A stretch of 64,000 nucleotides of DNA from CG2-30-36-16 sp964372115 (GTDB lineage: Bacteria > Bacteroidota > Ignavibacteria > Ignavibacteriales > Ignavibacteriaceae), in the NCBI GenBank assembly GCA_964372115.1, contig CAYJPN010000012.1, forward strand, positions 62,001 through 126,000. The letters run 5' to 3'. This document shows positions 28,078 through 35,268 of this stretch, piece by piece; positions within the stretch are counted from its first letter, which is position 1; each line of letters opens with the position of its first letter. The position numbers were made by a program, and so were the translations under genes. Below the pieces are notes generated by a model. The model did no database searches. It was not told where the DNA came from and was given only the letters and a program-made list of their open reading frames with translations.

Positions 28078-28955
28078 TAAAACAATTAAAAGAAAATTGT
28101 AATTCTTATTTAACTGCCAAGGAAAGAAAATATCCTTCTTTACCATTGCGATTCCTTTTGAAAAACAAAATAATTGATGGCGAAATACTTGATTTTGGTT
28201 GTGGTTTAGGCAAGGACGTTGAATTTCTAAAAGTAAACCATTTCGATGTTGAAGGTTTTGATCCCTACTATTTTCAGAAATATCCAACAAAAAAGTTTGA
28301 CACTATCCTTTGTTTTTATGTTCTGAATGTTTTGATGCAAGAAGAACAAACAAATGTATTGATGGAAGTTTCGCAATTGCTTAAACCGACAGGCAAAGCA
28401 TATTTCGCGGTACGCAGAGATTTACAATGCGAAGGTTTCAGAACTCATAAAGTGCATCAGAAATCAACTTATCAATGCAATGTTAAATTGGGGTACAAGT
28501 CAATTTTCAAAAATGAAAATTGTGAGATTTACGAATACAGACATTATAACCAATTCAGCAGAAAAGAAAACTTAACTTGCCCCTTTTGCAATCCTGATCC
28601 GGAGAGAGAATTGATTGTAGAATCTGCAACTGCTTATGCAATCTATGATAAGTTTCCAGTGAACAATGGACACGCTTTAATAATTCCGAAAAATCATTGT
28701 CCTAATTATTTTGATTTACCTTTCAAAGAACAATCTGCTTGTTGGTTTGTACTAAACAAAGTGAAACAGATAGTGAGCAAGAAATTTAATCCTGACGGAT
28801 TCAACGTTGGTGTGAATGTAAATTCAGCAGCAGGGCAAACTGTTCCTCATATTCACATACATTTAATTCCTCGATACAAAGGAGATGTGAAAAATCCAAC
28901 TGGAGGAGTTAGAAATGTAATTCCGACAAAGGGCGATTACACAATTAAACTTTAA
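28074..28955 (+). CDS. SAM methyltransferase-HIT domain fusion
   Basis: This 293-residue protein has two domains. Residues 1-160 form a class I methyltransferase with motif I EILDFGCGLGKDVEFL, motif II in VEGFDPYY and motif IV in DTILCFYVLNVL. This layout resembles, from memory, the putative methyltransferases found next to Dnd phosphorothioation genes. Residues 165-293 form a HIT domain: a CPFC zinc knuckle (169-172), AYAIYDKFPVNNGHALIIP, and the triad PHIHIHL with His259, His261 and His263. HIT enzymes hydrolyse or transfer nucleoside monophosphates. The pair suggests modification of a nucleic acid or nucleotide and release of a nucleotidyl adduct. The substrate is unknown. Confidence 0.85.
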   Translation: MIKQLKENCNSYLTAKERKYPSLPLRFLLKNKIIDGEILDFGCGLGKDVEFLKVNHFDVEGFDPYYFQKYPTKKFDTILCFYVLNVLMQEEQTNVLMEVSQLLKPTGKAYFAVRRDLQCEGFRTHKVHQKSTYQCNVKLGYKSIFKNENCEIYEYRHYNQFSRKENLTCPFCNPDPERELIVESATAYAIYDKFPVNNGHALIIPKNHCPNYFDLPFKEQSACWFVLNKVKQIVSKKFNPDGFNVGVNVNSAAGQTVPHIHIHLIPRYKGDVKNPTGGVRNVIPTKGDYTIKL

Positions 28956-28966
28956 ACCAAACAACA

Positions 28967-29299
28967 ATGGCTACAACAAAGAACATTAACGAAATGATTA
29001 AATCAAACGCAAAACAAGCAAAGATACTTTTTGACTTGTGCGAAAAGAATAATGAGGGGTTTTATAACAAATTTCATATCATTGACAACTCCCAATTCCA
29101 AGATGAGAAGAAAGAATATCGTGTTTATCATGCTAATGGATATTGCTTTGATGTTACTAAACAAAAAATAGAATTAGCTGAAGATGAAAGCTGCGATTCA
29201 TGCATTGGTGGTTACGAATATTCTTTCGATGAAGGAGCTTACGAAGGGTTCAAAGCAATTACAGTTGAAGAGGCTATTAAATTATTAAAGGAAATATGA
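28967..29299 (+). CDS. small acidic protein, last gene of the putative defence operon
   Basis: This 110-residue protein, 11 bp after the methyltransferase-HIT gene, is not recognised. It is acidic overall and has an ESCDSC pair of cysteines near residue 77 and a single central Cys. The end (AITVEEAIKLLKEI) is helical. Position and size would fit a regulator, an antitoxin-like partner or an immunity factor, but nothing in the sequence proves it. No plus-strand gene continues after it. Confidence 0.6.
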   Translation: MATTKNINEMIKSNAKQAKILFDLCEKNNEGFYNKFHIIDNSQFQDEKKEYRVYHANGYCFDVTKQKIELAEDESCDSCIGGYEYSFDEGAYEGFKAITVEEAIKLLKEI

Positions 29300-29353
29300 A
29301 ATCGTGTTAATTTTAAGAAAAGATTTATCTGTAAACTTATTGTCAATTATTAT

Positions 29354-29683
29354 TTAATTGCTTTTTGACATTTTTATCTTTTTCAAATGTTGACTTCTTT
29401 CCTTGTATTCCTGAGTGCTCATTTTCCCCTCCGCACATTCTAACGAATTTATAAAATCCCGGAATTCTATTATTTCATCCATTGGTTTTTGATAAAATAG
29501 ACTTTTGAATTTACTAAAAAGCTTACCAGGACAATCAGAATACAAATAACCCATCTTGTTTTGGGGATTGGGTATTCCGTATATCCATTTACTTTTTATT
29601 TCGGGATCTTTGTTTGGAAATTTCCTGGCACAATCGACAAAAATTTTCCATGCTTCAGGATATAGTTCGGCATTGTTTATCAT
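29354..29683 (-). CDS. hypothetical protein
   Basis: This is about 109 residues from the ATG at 29683, which has GGAG 5 bp upstream; an earlier in-frame TTG is less likely. The protein is soluble and charged, with a conserved-looking centre (KWIYGIPNPQNKMGYLYSDCPGKLF) and a lysine-rich end. I do not recognise the family. It lies between the defence-like operon and the GHKL ATPase gene, on the same strand as the latter and 149 bp beyond its stop. Confidence 0.55.
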   Translation of the reverse strand: MINNAELYPEAWKIFVDCARKFPNKDPEIKSKWIYGIPNPQNKMGYLYSDCPGKLFSKFKSLFYQKPMDEIIEFRDFINSLECAEGKMSTQEYKERSQHLKKIKMSKSN

Positions 29684-29832
29684 TTTCACTCCAACTAAAT
29701 GTTTAATTAGACGAAGCAATACTTGTCATCTTGAGTTTTGAGGTATTTAGTAAAAAAATGGATTTACAATTCCAGTTTTATCAGTTTTTTCAAGTTTAAA
29801 AGTCCTGCTTAACAACTTCAACAAATCGCTTT

Positions 29833-31281
29833 TTAACAGTAGATTCTTTGAAAAGATTTTAACAATTCATTTTTGTCTACACCGGAAAAAGAGATGGCAT
29901 CTCTGCGTCTTTTATAAATATCGTTCAGTTTACTTTTTAATAATACTTTGGCTACAAGCTTTCTTAATTTTGCAGTTTCTTCACTATTCTTTAACCTATC
30001 ACGATAAGCCATGAACAATTCTTTTCTAAAATTATAATTGAGCCCGGTACAATCAACATGAATGAGTAAATAATCTTTTATCAACTGCATCTTTAATGTT
30101 CGTGTTATAAACTCGGATGTAAAATGGCCATGTACTTGACCGTTAACAGCAAACAAAACAGACATATTATTTTTGAAAAATTCCCGTCCTATAGATTCAC
30201 GGCTTTCTTTTGCTGTTTTCCCTTCCATCTTAGTTTTAAAAACGTAACAAGTTATTTTAAGCTTACCAATTTCTTTATCGTCTGAAGATTCAAGAAAATA
30301 ATCTTCAACGTATTTCCCTTTTTCTTCTTCCAATCTTCGCTTTAATCCGTACAAATCTCTCTCAAGGTTTCTGTCATCAGGATATCTCTCTTTTTTATCT
30401 ATTGTGTATAAGGGAAGTGCGGGCTCAAACAAATATTCGTTTATACTTTGATTAAGATCGCGAGAGATTACAGACCTTGATCCCGAAGGGAGTTCATAAG
30501 AATAAAGTTTTAATATTGTTCCAGTTTTAAATTTTCTATTACGTAAGCCAAGCTCTAATTCATCAATTGGAAACGATGGGATTTTGTTATTAATTGTAAA
30601 ATACTCATACCATGTATTCTTTTTTCTTTCTTCTTCCTCTCTTGAAAAAGGATGTTGACGAAGTAAAGTAAAACCAAATTCACCGGTTCCATCATATCTC
30701 TTAGAAGCTATTAAATGATATCGTTTCTTTCCACAAAAAACGACAGCTCCACTACCGCCCATATTATATTTCCCTTGCACAAATTTTATCTCATTTTTAT
30801 TCCCCCTTAACAGAGAAAGAAATGTCTTTTCAAAATCTTCAGGTTTTTGTCCTTCTCCATCATCATAAATAATCAATGATGTATCCATTCTTGGTCCATC
30901 AGCAATTATTTGTATGCTTTCTGATTGGACTTTTCTAAAGGTAGTTAAGTCCCACTTCTTATGATCCGGGAAAAATTTCTGTGTGGCTTCCTCCATACTA
31001 TGCGGGGCTTTATCCGATGTTGGATTTATTCCGGCTTCCAAACATTTTTTAGTAAGAATTGCGTCAATTGAATTGGTGATTTTTTCTACAAGAGCGGGGA
31101 TAGGGGAGGCTTGTTGATTTTCGATTACTCCAAAGAAACTTTCATTCTCCCCATATGGATGCCAATTTTCTTGTTTAAAAATTTCAGGATATGCGTTTAT
31201 TACTTTTTCAACTTCATTTTCATTAGGTGAATCGAATAATTTGAAAAACAGTTCCTTATAATCAGTATCATCTGAATCCAT
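29833..31281 (-). CDS. GHKL (Hsp90/MORC-like) ATPase
   Basis: This 482-residue protein has a GHKL ATP-binding fold. The N box PALVEKITNSIDAIL contains Glu66, Asn70 and Asp73; the G1 box is IYDDGEGQKPED, and the lid region is GKYNMGGSGAV. A second, S5-like domain follows (about 250-420). Stand-alone GHKL ATPases related to MutL/MORC are known from restriction and defence loci, described for example in work on the origin of eukaryotic MORC proteins; here that is inference. It faces the putative defence operon and may be part of it or a neighbour. Confidence 0.8.
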   Translation of the reverse strand: MDSDDTDYKELFFKLFDSPNENEVEKVINAYPEIFKQENWHPYGENESFFGVIENQQASPIPALVEKITNSIDAILTKKCLEAGINPTSDKAPHSMEEATQKFFPDHKKWDLTTFRKVQSESIQIIADGPRMDTSLIIYDDGEGQKPEDFEKTFLSLLRGNKNEIKFVQGKYNMGGSGAVVFCGKKRYHLIASKRYDGTGEFGFTLLRQHPFSREEEERKKNTWYEYFTINNKIPSFPIDELELGLRNRKFKTGTILKLYSYELPSGSRSVISRDLNQSINEYLFEPALPLYTIDKKERYPDDRNLERDLYGLKRRLEEEKGKYVEDYFLESSDDKEIGKLKITCYVFKTKMEGKTAKESRESIGREFFKNNMSVLFAVNGQVHGHFTSEFITRTLKMQLIKDYLLIHVDCTGLNYNFRKELFMAYRDRLKNSEETAKLRKLVAKVLLKSKLNDIYKRRRDAISFSGVDKNELLKSFQRIYC

Positions 31282-31684
31282 AATGAAATCCCGAATAAAA
31301 TATTACTTAAAATTCTAAAACGAAAATCAGGAAAGCGGCATAAGCTGTTTATTTTTGAATAGATAAAAAAAATAAATCAACAATCAAACACCACTTTTCT
31401 GATAAATAAAAATAAGCAAAAAGTTGGTTTCAAAACACCACAGATAAATCATTCTTTTCAAGCCACTACGCTATAGAGTATTTGCTATAGGATCATACAT
31501 TACACAAAATGGTAATGCACGAATCTTAAAATTATCATTAGCAATGAAACGACGAAGTTGGTTCGAGGGGCTGTGGTCGAGTACAAAACTTTTTAGCTGA
31601 CCGTTTGTTATATCAGAAGAAAATCCTAATGACAAATCTGGGTTTAATTCAAATCTGTCATAAATTACACAAATCATCACTTAT
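31282..31684. other. intergenic stretch with a decayed gene piece
   Basis: No intact gene is seen. The GHKL gene's upstream region is AT-rich. From 31471 to 31680 a minus-strand open stretch gives the peptide described under its own entry. At 31685 the KilA-N gene ends in a run of CCGTGTAA-type words related to the 120-bp repeats. The right copy of the flanking repeat lies at 31528-31655. Confidence 0.5.
31471..31680 (-). pseudogene. gene remnant overlapping the right flanking repeat
   Basis: These 69 codons read through (MMICVIYDRFELNPDLSLGF, NQLRRFIANDNFKIRALPF). There is no ribosome-binding site and no recognisable domain. Much of it matches, with indels and stops, the segment at 22926-23002. 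It is best taken as a remnant of an unidentified gene that occurs twice, once on each side of the operon. It could still be a real short gene. Confidence 0.4.
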
Positions 31685-32383
31685 TCAATCCGTGTAAATC
31701 CGTGTAATCCGTGTCTCTAACGTGCAATAATCCCGCACGTTCCCTTCTTTCCCTGCATTATGGTTTCTCCACTCCTTAGCTGTCTTCCCGAACAAAGCTA
31801 CATTTAACAAATCCGCTTCCGTAGCGTAAATGTAATTCTCCTGCTCTTTAGTAATCTTAGCCGGTATCAAATGTTCTTTCACAGCGTCGGTATGAATTTT
31901 ATAATTCACCTTTGCAAGGGTTCGTTGCATATTCCACTCAAGCGATTTTGTTTTTGCTTCTTCTTCCTTCAACCGCTGGAATTCAACAAGCAAATAAAGT
32001 TTGAACTCGGCGCTAATCCAGGAAGCAAACTCAAACGCTATATCCTGGTGAGCAAAAGTCCCGCCGTATCTGCCGGATTTCGATATTATCCCGACCGCAT
32101 TAGTTCTTTCTACCCATCGCTGTGGCGTTAAGGAAAAACTATTTAATCCGGCTTCTTTTCTAAAGGCATCGAATTCGATGCGTTTAAAATTTTGATTATG
32201 AATAACTTCCCATAAACCAATAAATTCAATAGTATTTCTATTCCTTATCCAGTTTTGAACAATATAGTTTGTTCGCTCAGGGTCTTTTGATTTTGCCATG
32301 TCCGTCAATGAAATATATTCGATATGCTCTTTCGAGAAGAGCGATACATCCTTTCCTTTAACAACCATTTTTCTGATTATCAT
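31685..32383 (-). CDS. KilA-N domain protein, C-terminus probably replaced
   Basis: This 232-residue protein has a KilA-N domain (about residues 15-110: EYISLTDMAKSKDPERTNYI, WIRNRNTIEFIGLWE, GRYGGTFAHQDIAFEFASW), then a charged helical part. Family proteins usually end with a further segment after NVRDY; here the last residues (CTLETRITRIYTD) are coded by GC-rich words like those in the 120-bp repeats, so the end was probably overwritten by a repeat. AAGGAAA precedes the ATG. It begins 24 bp after cas6, where an effector cas gene would be expected. Confidence 0.8.
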   Translation of the reverse strand: MIIRKMVVKGKDVSLFSKEHIEYISLTDMAKSKDPERTNYIVQNWIRNRNTIEFIGLWEVIHNQNFKRIEFDAFRKEAGLNSFSLTPQRWVERTNAVGIISKSGRYGGTFAHQDIAFEFASWISAEFKLYLLVEFQRLKEEEAKTKSLEWNMQRTLAKVNYKIHTDAVKEHLIPAKITKEQENYIYATEADLLNVALFGKTAKEWRNHNAGKEGNVRDYCTLETRITRIYTD

Positions 32384-32407
32384 TTCATTATTTCCTTACA
32401 TAATACT

Positions 32408-33064
32408 TTAAATGACAGCACCAAAACCGCAGCCTGTTGAATGCCCAACGCCAACATTCCATGCAAACCGTACTGCTTCCGGGTTGCCTTCAATTATCAC
32501 CGGACAAAAATTAGCGCGGTTGTCAACCCCGTTTATCTTAACAAGTTTTGTTTTAGGGTTAATATAATTTTTATCGAATGAAACTTTCACATCGTCACTT
32601 ATATTGGCGCTCTTTAGTTTTTTCTTTAAGGTGTCTGTTAAATAATAATCCGTTTCTTCATCTTTATAAGTTAGATGAACTGCTCTTTTTTGCTCGTCGT
32701 ATTTTCTAATAAATACCGGACTCGATAATGTAAATTTTTCTTTAGAACCAAACTGAGGTGTATTCTGCATTTGAATTTCTTTAACCGTCATTCCACAGCA
32801 CACTTCCGGTTCTTTCATTGCATTCATAATTAATTGTTTACCTATTTCCTCATCCCAAAAACTTATAAACCACATGGCGCCGTTTGAGAAATTAAAACCG
32901 TCTTTAACCATTTTTCCTCCTTGCAGCCAGCTCAATGAGTAAAGACTTATTTCGTCGTGTAGTTCACTCCATCCCATCCACTTATGAAAAGTGCCGACAA
33001 GGTAATACTGATAATCGAATGGAACGGTTTGCCTGTTTGGTGTTAAGTTAAAATGTAATCTCAT
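32408..33064 (-). CDS. cas6: Cas6 CRISPR RNA endonuclease (orphan)
   Basis: This is 218 residues. The C-terminal glycine-rich loop GVGHSTGCGFGAV is the mark of Cas6, and the N-terminal YQYYLVGTFHKW together with a ferredoxin-like pattern of two halves fits. Cas6 cuts CRISPR repeats in pre-crRNA in type I and III systems. Length is normal, GGAGAT precedes the ATG and no stop interrupts it, so the gene looks intact. There is no effector, no adaptation gene apart from the cas4 remnant 12 kb away, and no array in the window. It may serve arrays elsewhere or be decaying. Confidence 0.85.
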   Translation of the reverse strand: MRLHFNLTPNRQTVPFDYQYYLVGTFHKWMGWSELHDEISLYSLSWLQGGKMVKDGFNFSNGAMWFISFWDEEIGKQLIMNAMKEPEVCCGMTVKEIQMQNTPQFGSKEKFTLSSPVFIRKYDEQKRAVHLTYKDEETDYYLTDTLKKKLKSANISDDVKVSFDKNYINPKTKLVKINGVDNRANFCPVIIEGNPEAVRFAWNVGVGHSTGCGFGAVI

Positions 33065-33095
33065 TTCATCTCCGATTAATTATTAAATTGTGTAA

Positions 33096-33290
33096 TTCCG
33101 TGGTCGTCTGTGTCTGTCCGTGTTGTCCGTGGGCTATCGAACATGGATGAAACGGACGACACAGCTTGCCCCGCCTTGCGGGGGATTTGCACGGTTATTA
33201 TACGTTATTTAAAACCTCCGTGGTTGTCTGTGCCCGTCCGCGTTGACCGTGGGCTATCGAACACGGATGACGCAGACAACACGGATTATT
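33096..33290. repeat. copies 4 and 5 of the ~120-bp GC-rich repeat
   Basis: One full unit and part of another lie just upstream of cas6. The core GGGCTATCGAACATGGAT, the hairpin GCCCCGCCTTGCGGGG and the end CCGTCCGCGTTGACCGTGGG match the 20 and 22 kb copies with more substitutions. It ends in ACGCAGACAACACGG. Like copy 1 it sits next to a piece of the broken cas operon. Confidence 0.85.
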
Positions 33291-33329
33291 TATCTATTGA
33301 GCAATTAAATCGACTCTCTTTTTGTATCA

Positions 33330-34019
33330 TTACTCGTTAACCGGGGATACGGGTTCGGGAGTGGTGTTTCTCGAACTTACTTTATCAACTATCACCCGTG
33401 CCGAAGTATAAAGATTAAACAACTCTATTTCGGTCTCTTTAAAGCCTATCATGAGTTTATCAAGCACCAGCAATTTTTTATCGCCGTTCTTAAAAAGCAG
33501 GGAAATATTTTTCCGCGCGGCTGCTTTAGCGCCTTTGCCCGTATTTACAGTAGCATATTTTGCAATATAATCGTCAAGTTTTGTACGCGCTGCTGTTTTT
33601 TTATCGGCGGTAATTCCGTACGGAATTAACTCATCCCCTAACTCATCAGCTTTATCTAATAATTTTTCTATAAAACCGGGTACCTCGGAGTCTCTAAGTT
33701 TTTGTAATGTTTTGCTGTTTACATCAGCAAATACCATCAGCTCCTCATTCCCCTTGTCAACAGCATAACCATAGATAGCCCCGGCTACCGAAAGTCCGGC
33801 AGGCAGTATCTCCTTCTGGGATGTATCTTTCGATACCACCTTCCCTTTGGTCCCTTCGCTTAAAACTGTATCGTTAAGACTTATCTCCCGCTGGATTGTT
33901 TTTAGATCACCAATAACAATCCCCACTTTGGGGATGGCAGAAAGTTTTGCTGCTTCGGTGTTTCCGAAAGTAACAACTCTTTCGTACATCTCGTTTCTGT
34001 TTTTTTCGCGGATGTTCAT
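33330..34019 (-). CDS. hypothetical protein with Lys/Ala-rich helical body
   Basis: This 229-residue protein has a strong AAAGGAG 6 bp before the ATG. It is soluble and helix-rich, with a stretch of regular helices (KTLQKLRDSEVPGFIEKLLD) and a proline-rich tail (NTTPEPVSPVNE). I do not recognise a family. Its ribosome-binding context (AACAAAGGAG) matches that of the zinc-finger gene at 55.5 kb, unlike most genes here, and may mark a shared mobile origin. It is the last gene of the island before the 21-bp array. Confidence 0.6.
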   Translation of the reverse strand: MNIREKNRNEMYERVVTFGNTEAAKLSAIPKVGIVIGDLKTIQREISLNDTVLSEGTKGKVVSKDTSQKEILPAGLSVAGAIYGYAVDKGNEELMVFADVNSKTLQKLRDSEVPGFIEKLLDKADELGDELIPYGITADKKTAARTKLDDYIAKYATVNTGKGAKAAARKNISLLFKNGDKKLLVLDKLMIGFKETEIELFNLYTSARVIVDKVSSRNTTPEPVSPVNE

Positions 34020-35125
34020 ATATAGCTCCTTTGTTTTGTTTATTAGAGTTTATTTAAGAACATATTCCTTAAGTACCGCATTGGAATTAAAAACATAAAA
34101 GCGCTTAATTCCGCCCATATTTTAAGGTTTATTTGTTCCTTTCTGTTTTTTGCCTCTTTAAATGGATAAATACCGGTTGTAAATAATTAAATACCGGTTT
34201 CATTTATTTAATTACCGTATGTAATTGGCTTTACACCAAATGTAATTTGTTAAATACCTATTGTAATTGACTAAAAACCGTCTGCAAATCGCTTATTACC
34301 GATTGTAATTTGAATAATACCTATTGTAAATGGAAAGAACCGTATTGCTAACACCGGTAAACTTTTTGTAAATTCTAAATAATCGGTTTCCATTTGTTTA
34401 TTTCGCATAGTAAATCATTTAATAACGGGTTCAGATTTTACTCTATAAAATTATTCTTCCCGTTTTTGTTTGCCACGTTACAAAAAGTAATCATCTCGGC
34501 GCGCAGTTATTTAGTTACACTAAAATCTTATATTTTTGTTTGGGCACAGCTTCGCCCCGTGGGTCACATACTATATAAAATGAAAAATCGGGTTTTCGGA
34601 AAAATTAAGAAAATATTTTATTTTTTTTCTTTTGGTAAATTGAACTAATCTTACTTTCTAATTTTCAACCTGTGAAATCAAATTTTTCAGTTTTACAAAA
34701 GCTTTTTCGCTTATGTAATTGATAAAGCTTAGTAAACAAAAATTTAAAGAATATATTTTTAACAAATTGTTATTATCTAATGTACAATTGTTGTCATTCG
34801 TGAAGTATTTGATGAGAATGTATATTTGGGAGAGCCGCAAATTGGCTGCGGTTTTATACTGACGGTAAGCGAAGATGCGCGAACCGTCTTTCGATTTTTT
34901 TATAGGAGTCTTTATTTTCTGTCCCTGGAAAAGTTAATTAAAAACTTACCTTTGGTAAATAAACCTGTTAAACTTTCTAAATTTTTTTCGCTCAATTCCT
35001 GCCCTAACACATTTTAACGCTTTATTTGTAAACCTATTTAAAATTTAGTGTATTTTCTTTTGTATGTCAACACTTCAAAAAAAATAAATATTTCGTTTAA
35101 ATAAATTATTTGGTTTAAAACAAAA
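34020..35125. other. long gene-free stretch between island and tRNA-Pro
   Basis: About 1.1 kb without a credible gene; open stretches of 60-84 codons are AT-rich and lack start signals. The left half carries the 21-bp degenerate tandem array. At about 34843-34858 a small hairpin, CCGCA...TGCGG followed by TTTT, may be a plus-directed terminator. A possible non-coding RNA cannot be ruled out but nothing supports one directly. Confidence 0.5.
34170..34440. repeat. degenerate 21-bp tandem array
   Basis: Eight consecutive units of exactly 21 bp start at 34170, 34191, 34212, 34233, 34254, 34275, 34296 and 34317. The core is TACCGNTTGTAATT followed by AT-rich filler often ending TTAA. Beyond 34338 the pattern goes on more loosely at about 21-23 bp to roughly 34440 (TCGGTTTCCATTTG, TCGCATAGTAAATC). 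The core varies by 2-4 bases between units. It is not translated (TAA in most units). With a period of two helix turns all cores face the same side of the DNA. Confidence 0.8.
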
Positions 35126-35149
35126 AAGCCTCTCACTGCTGAGAAGCTT
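35126..35149 (-). terminator. terminator of tRNA-Pro
   Basis: On the minus strand AAGCTTCTCA and TGAGAGGCTT pair over 10 bp around GCAG with one U-G wobble, and TTTTTT follows. It starts about 9 bases after the tRNA 3' end. Direction is fixed by the wobble and the T run. Confidence 0.85.
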
Positions 35150-35157
35150 TGTTTTGG

Positions 35158-35231
35158 TCGGAACGGCGGGATTTGAACCCGCGACCACCTGAACCCCATT
35201 CAGGTACGCTACCGGACTGCGCCACGTTCCG
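35158..35231 (-). tRNA. tRNA-Pro (anticodon GGG)
   Basis: The 74-nt cloverleaf reads on the minus strand. The acceptor CGGAACG pairs with CGTTCCG, the anticodon arm is CCTGA-ATGGGGT-TCAGG and the T arm is GCGGG-TTCAAAT-CCCGC. The anticodon GGG decodes CCC and CCU. The discriminator is A and the following CC A is partly encoded (ACC). It ends the core segment and borders the accessory island to its left, a common site for integration. Confidence 0.95.
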
Positions 35232-35268
35232 TCTTAAAATTTATGATTTATGATTTACCATTTATGAT

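Noticed and set aside
33096..33290. CRISPR array beside cas6
   Set aside because: The repeats are contiguous 120-bp units without unique spacers of even length.
34170..34440. CRISPR array in the 21-bp repeats
   Set aside because: Units are directly adjacent and degenerate, with no spacers.
34394..35017. open frames of 60-84 codons in the gene-free stretch
   Set aside because: They follow base composition, overlap each other on both strands and lack ribosome sites.
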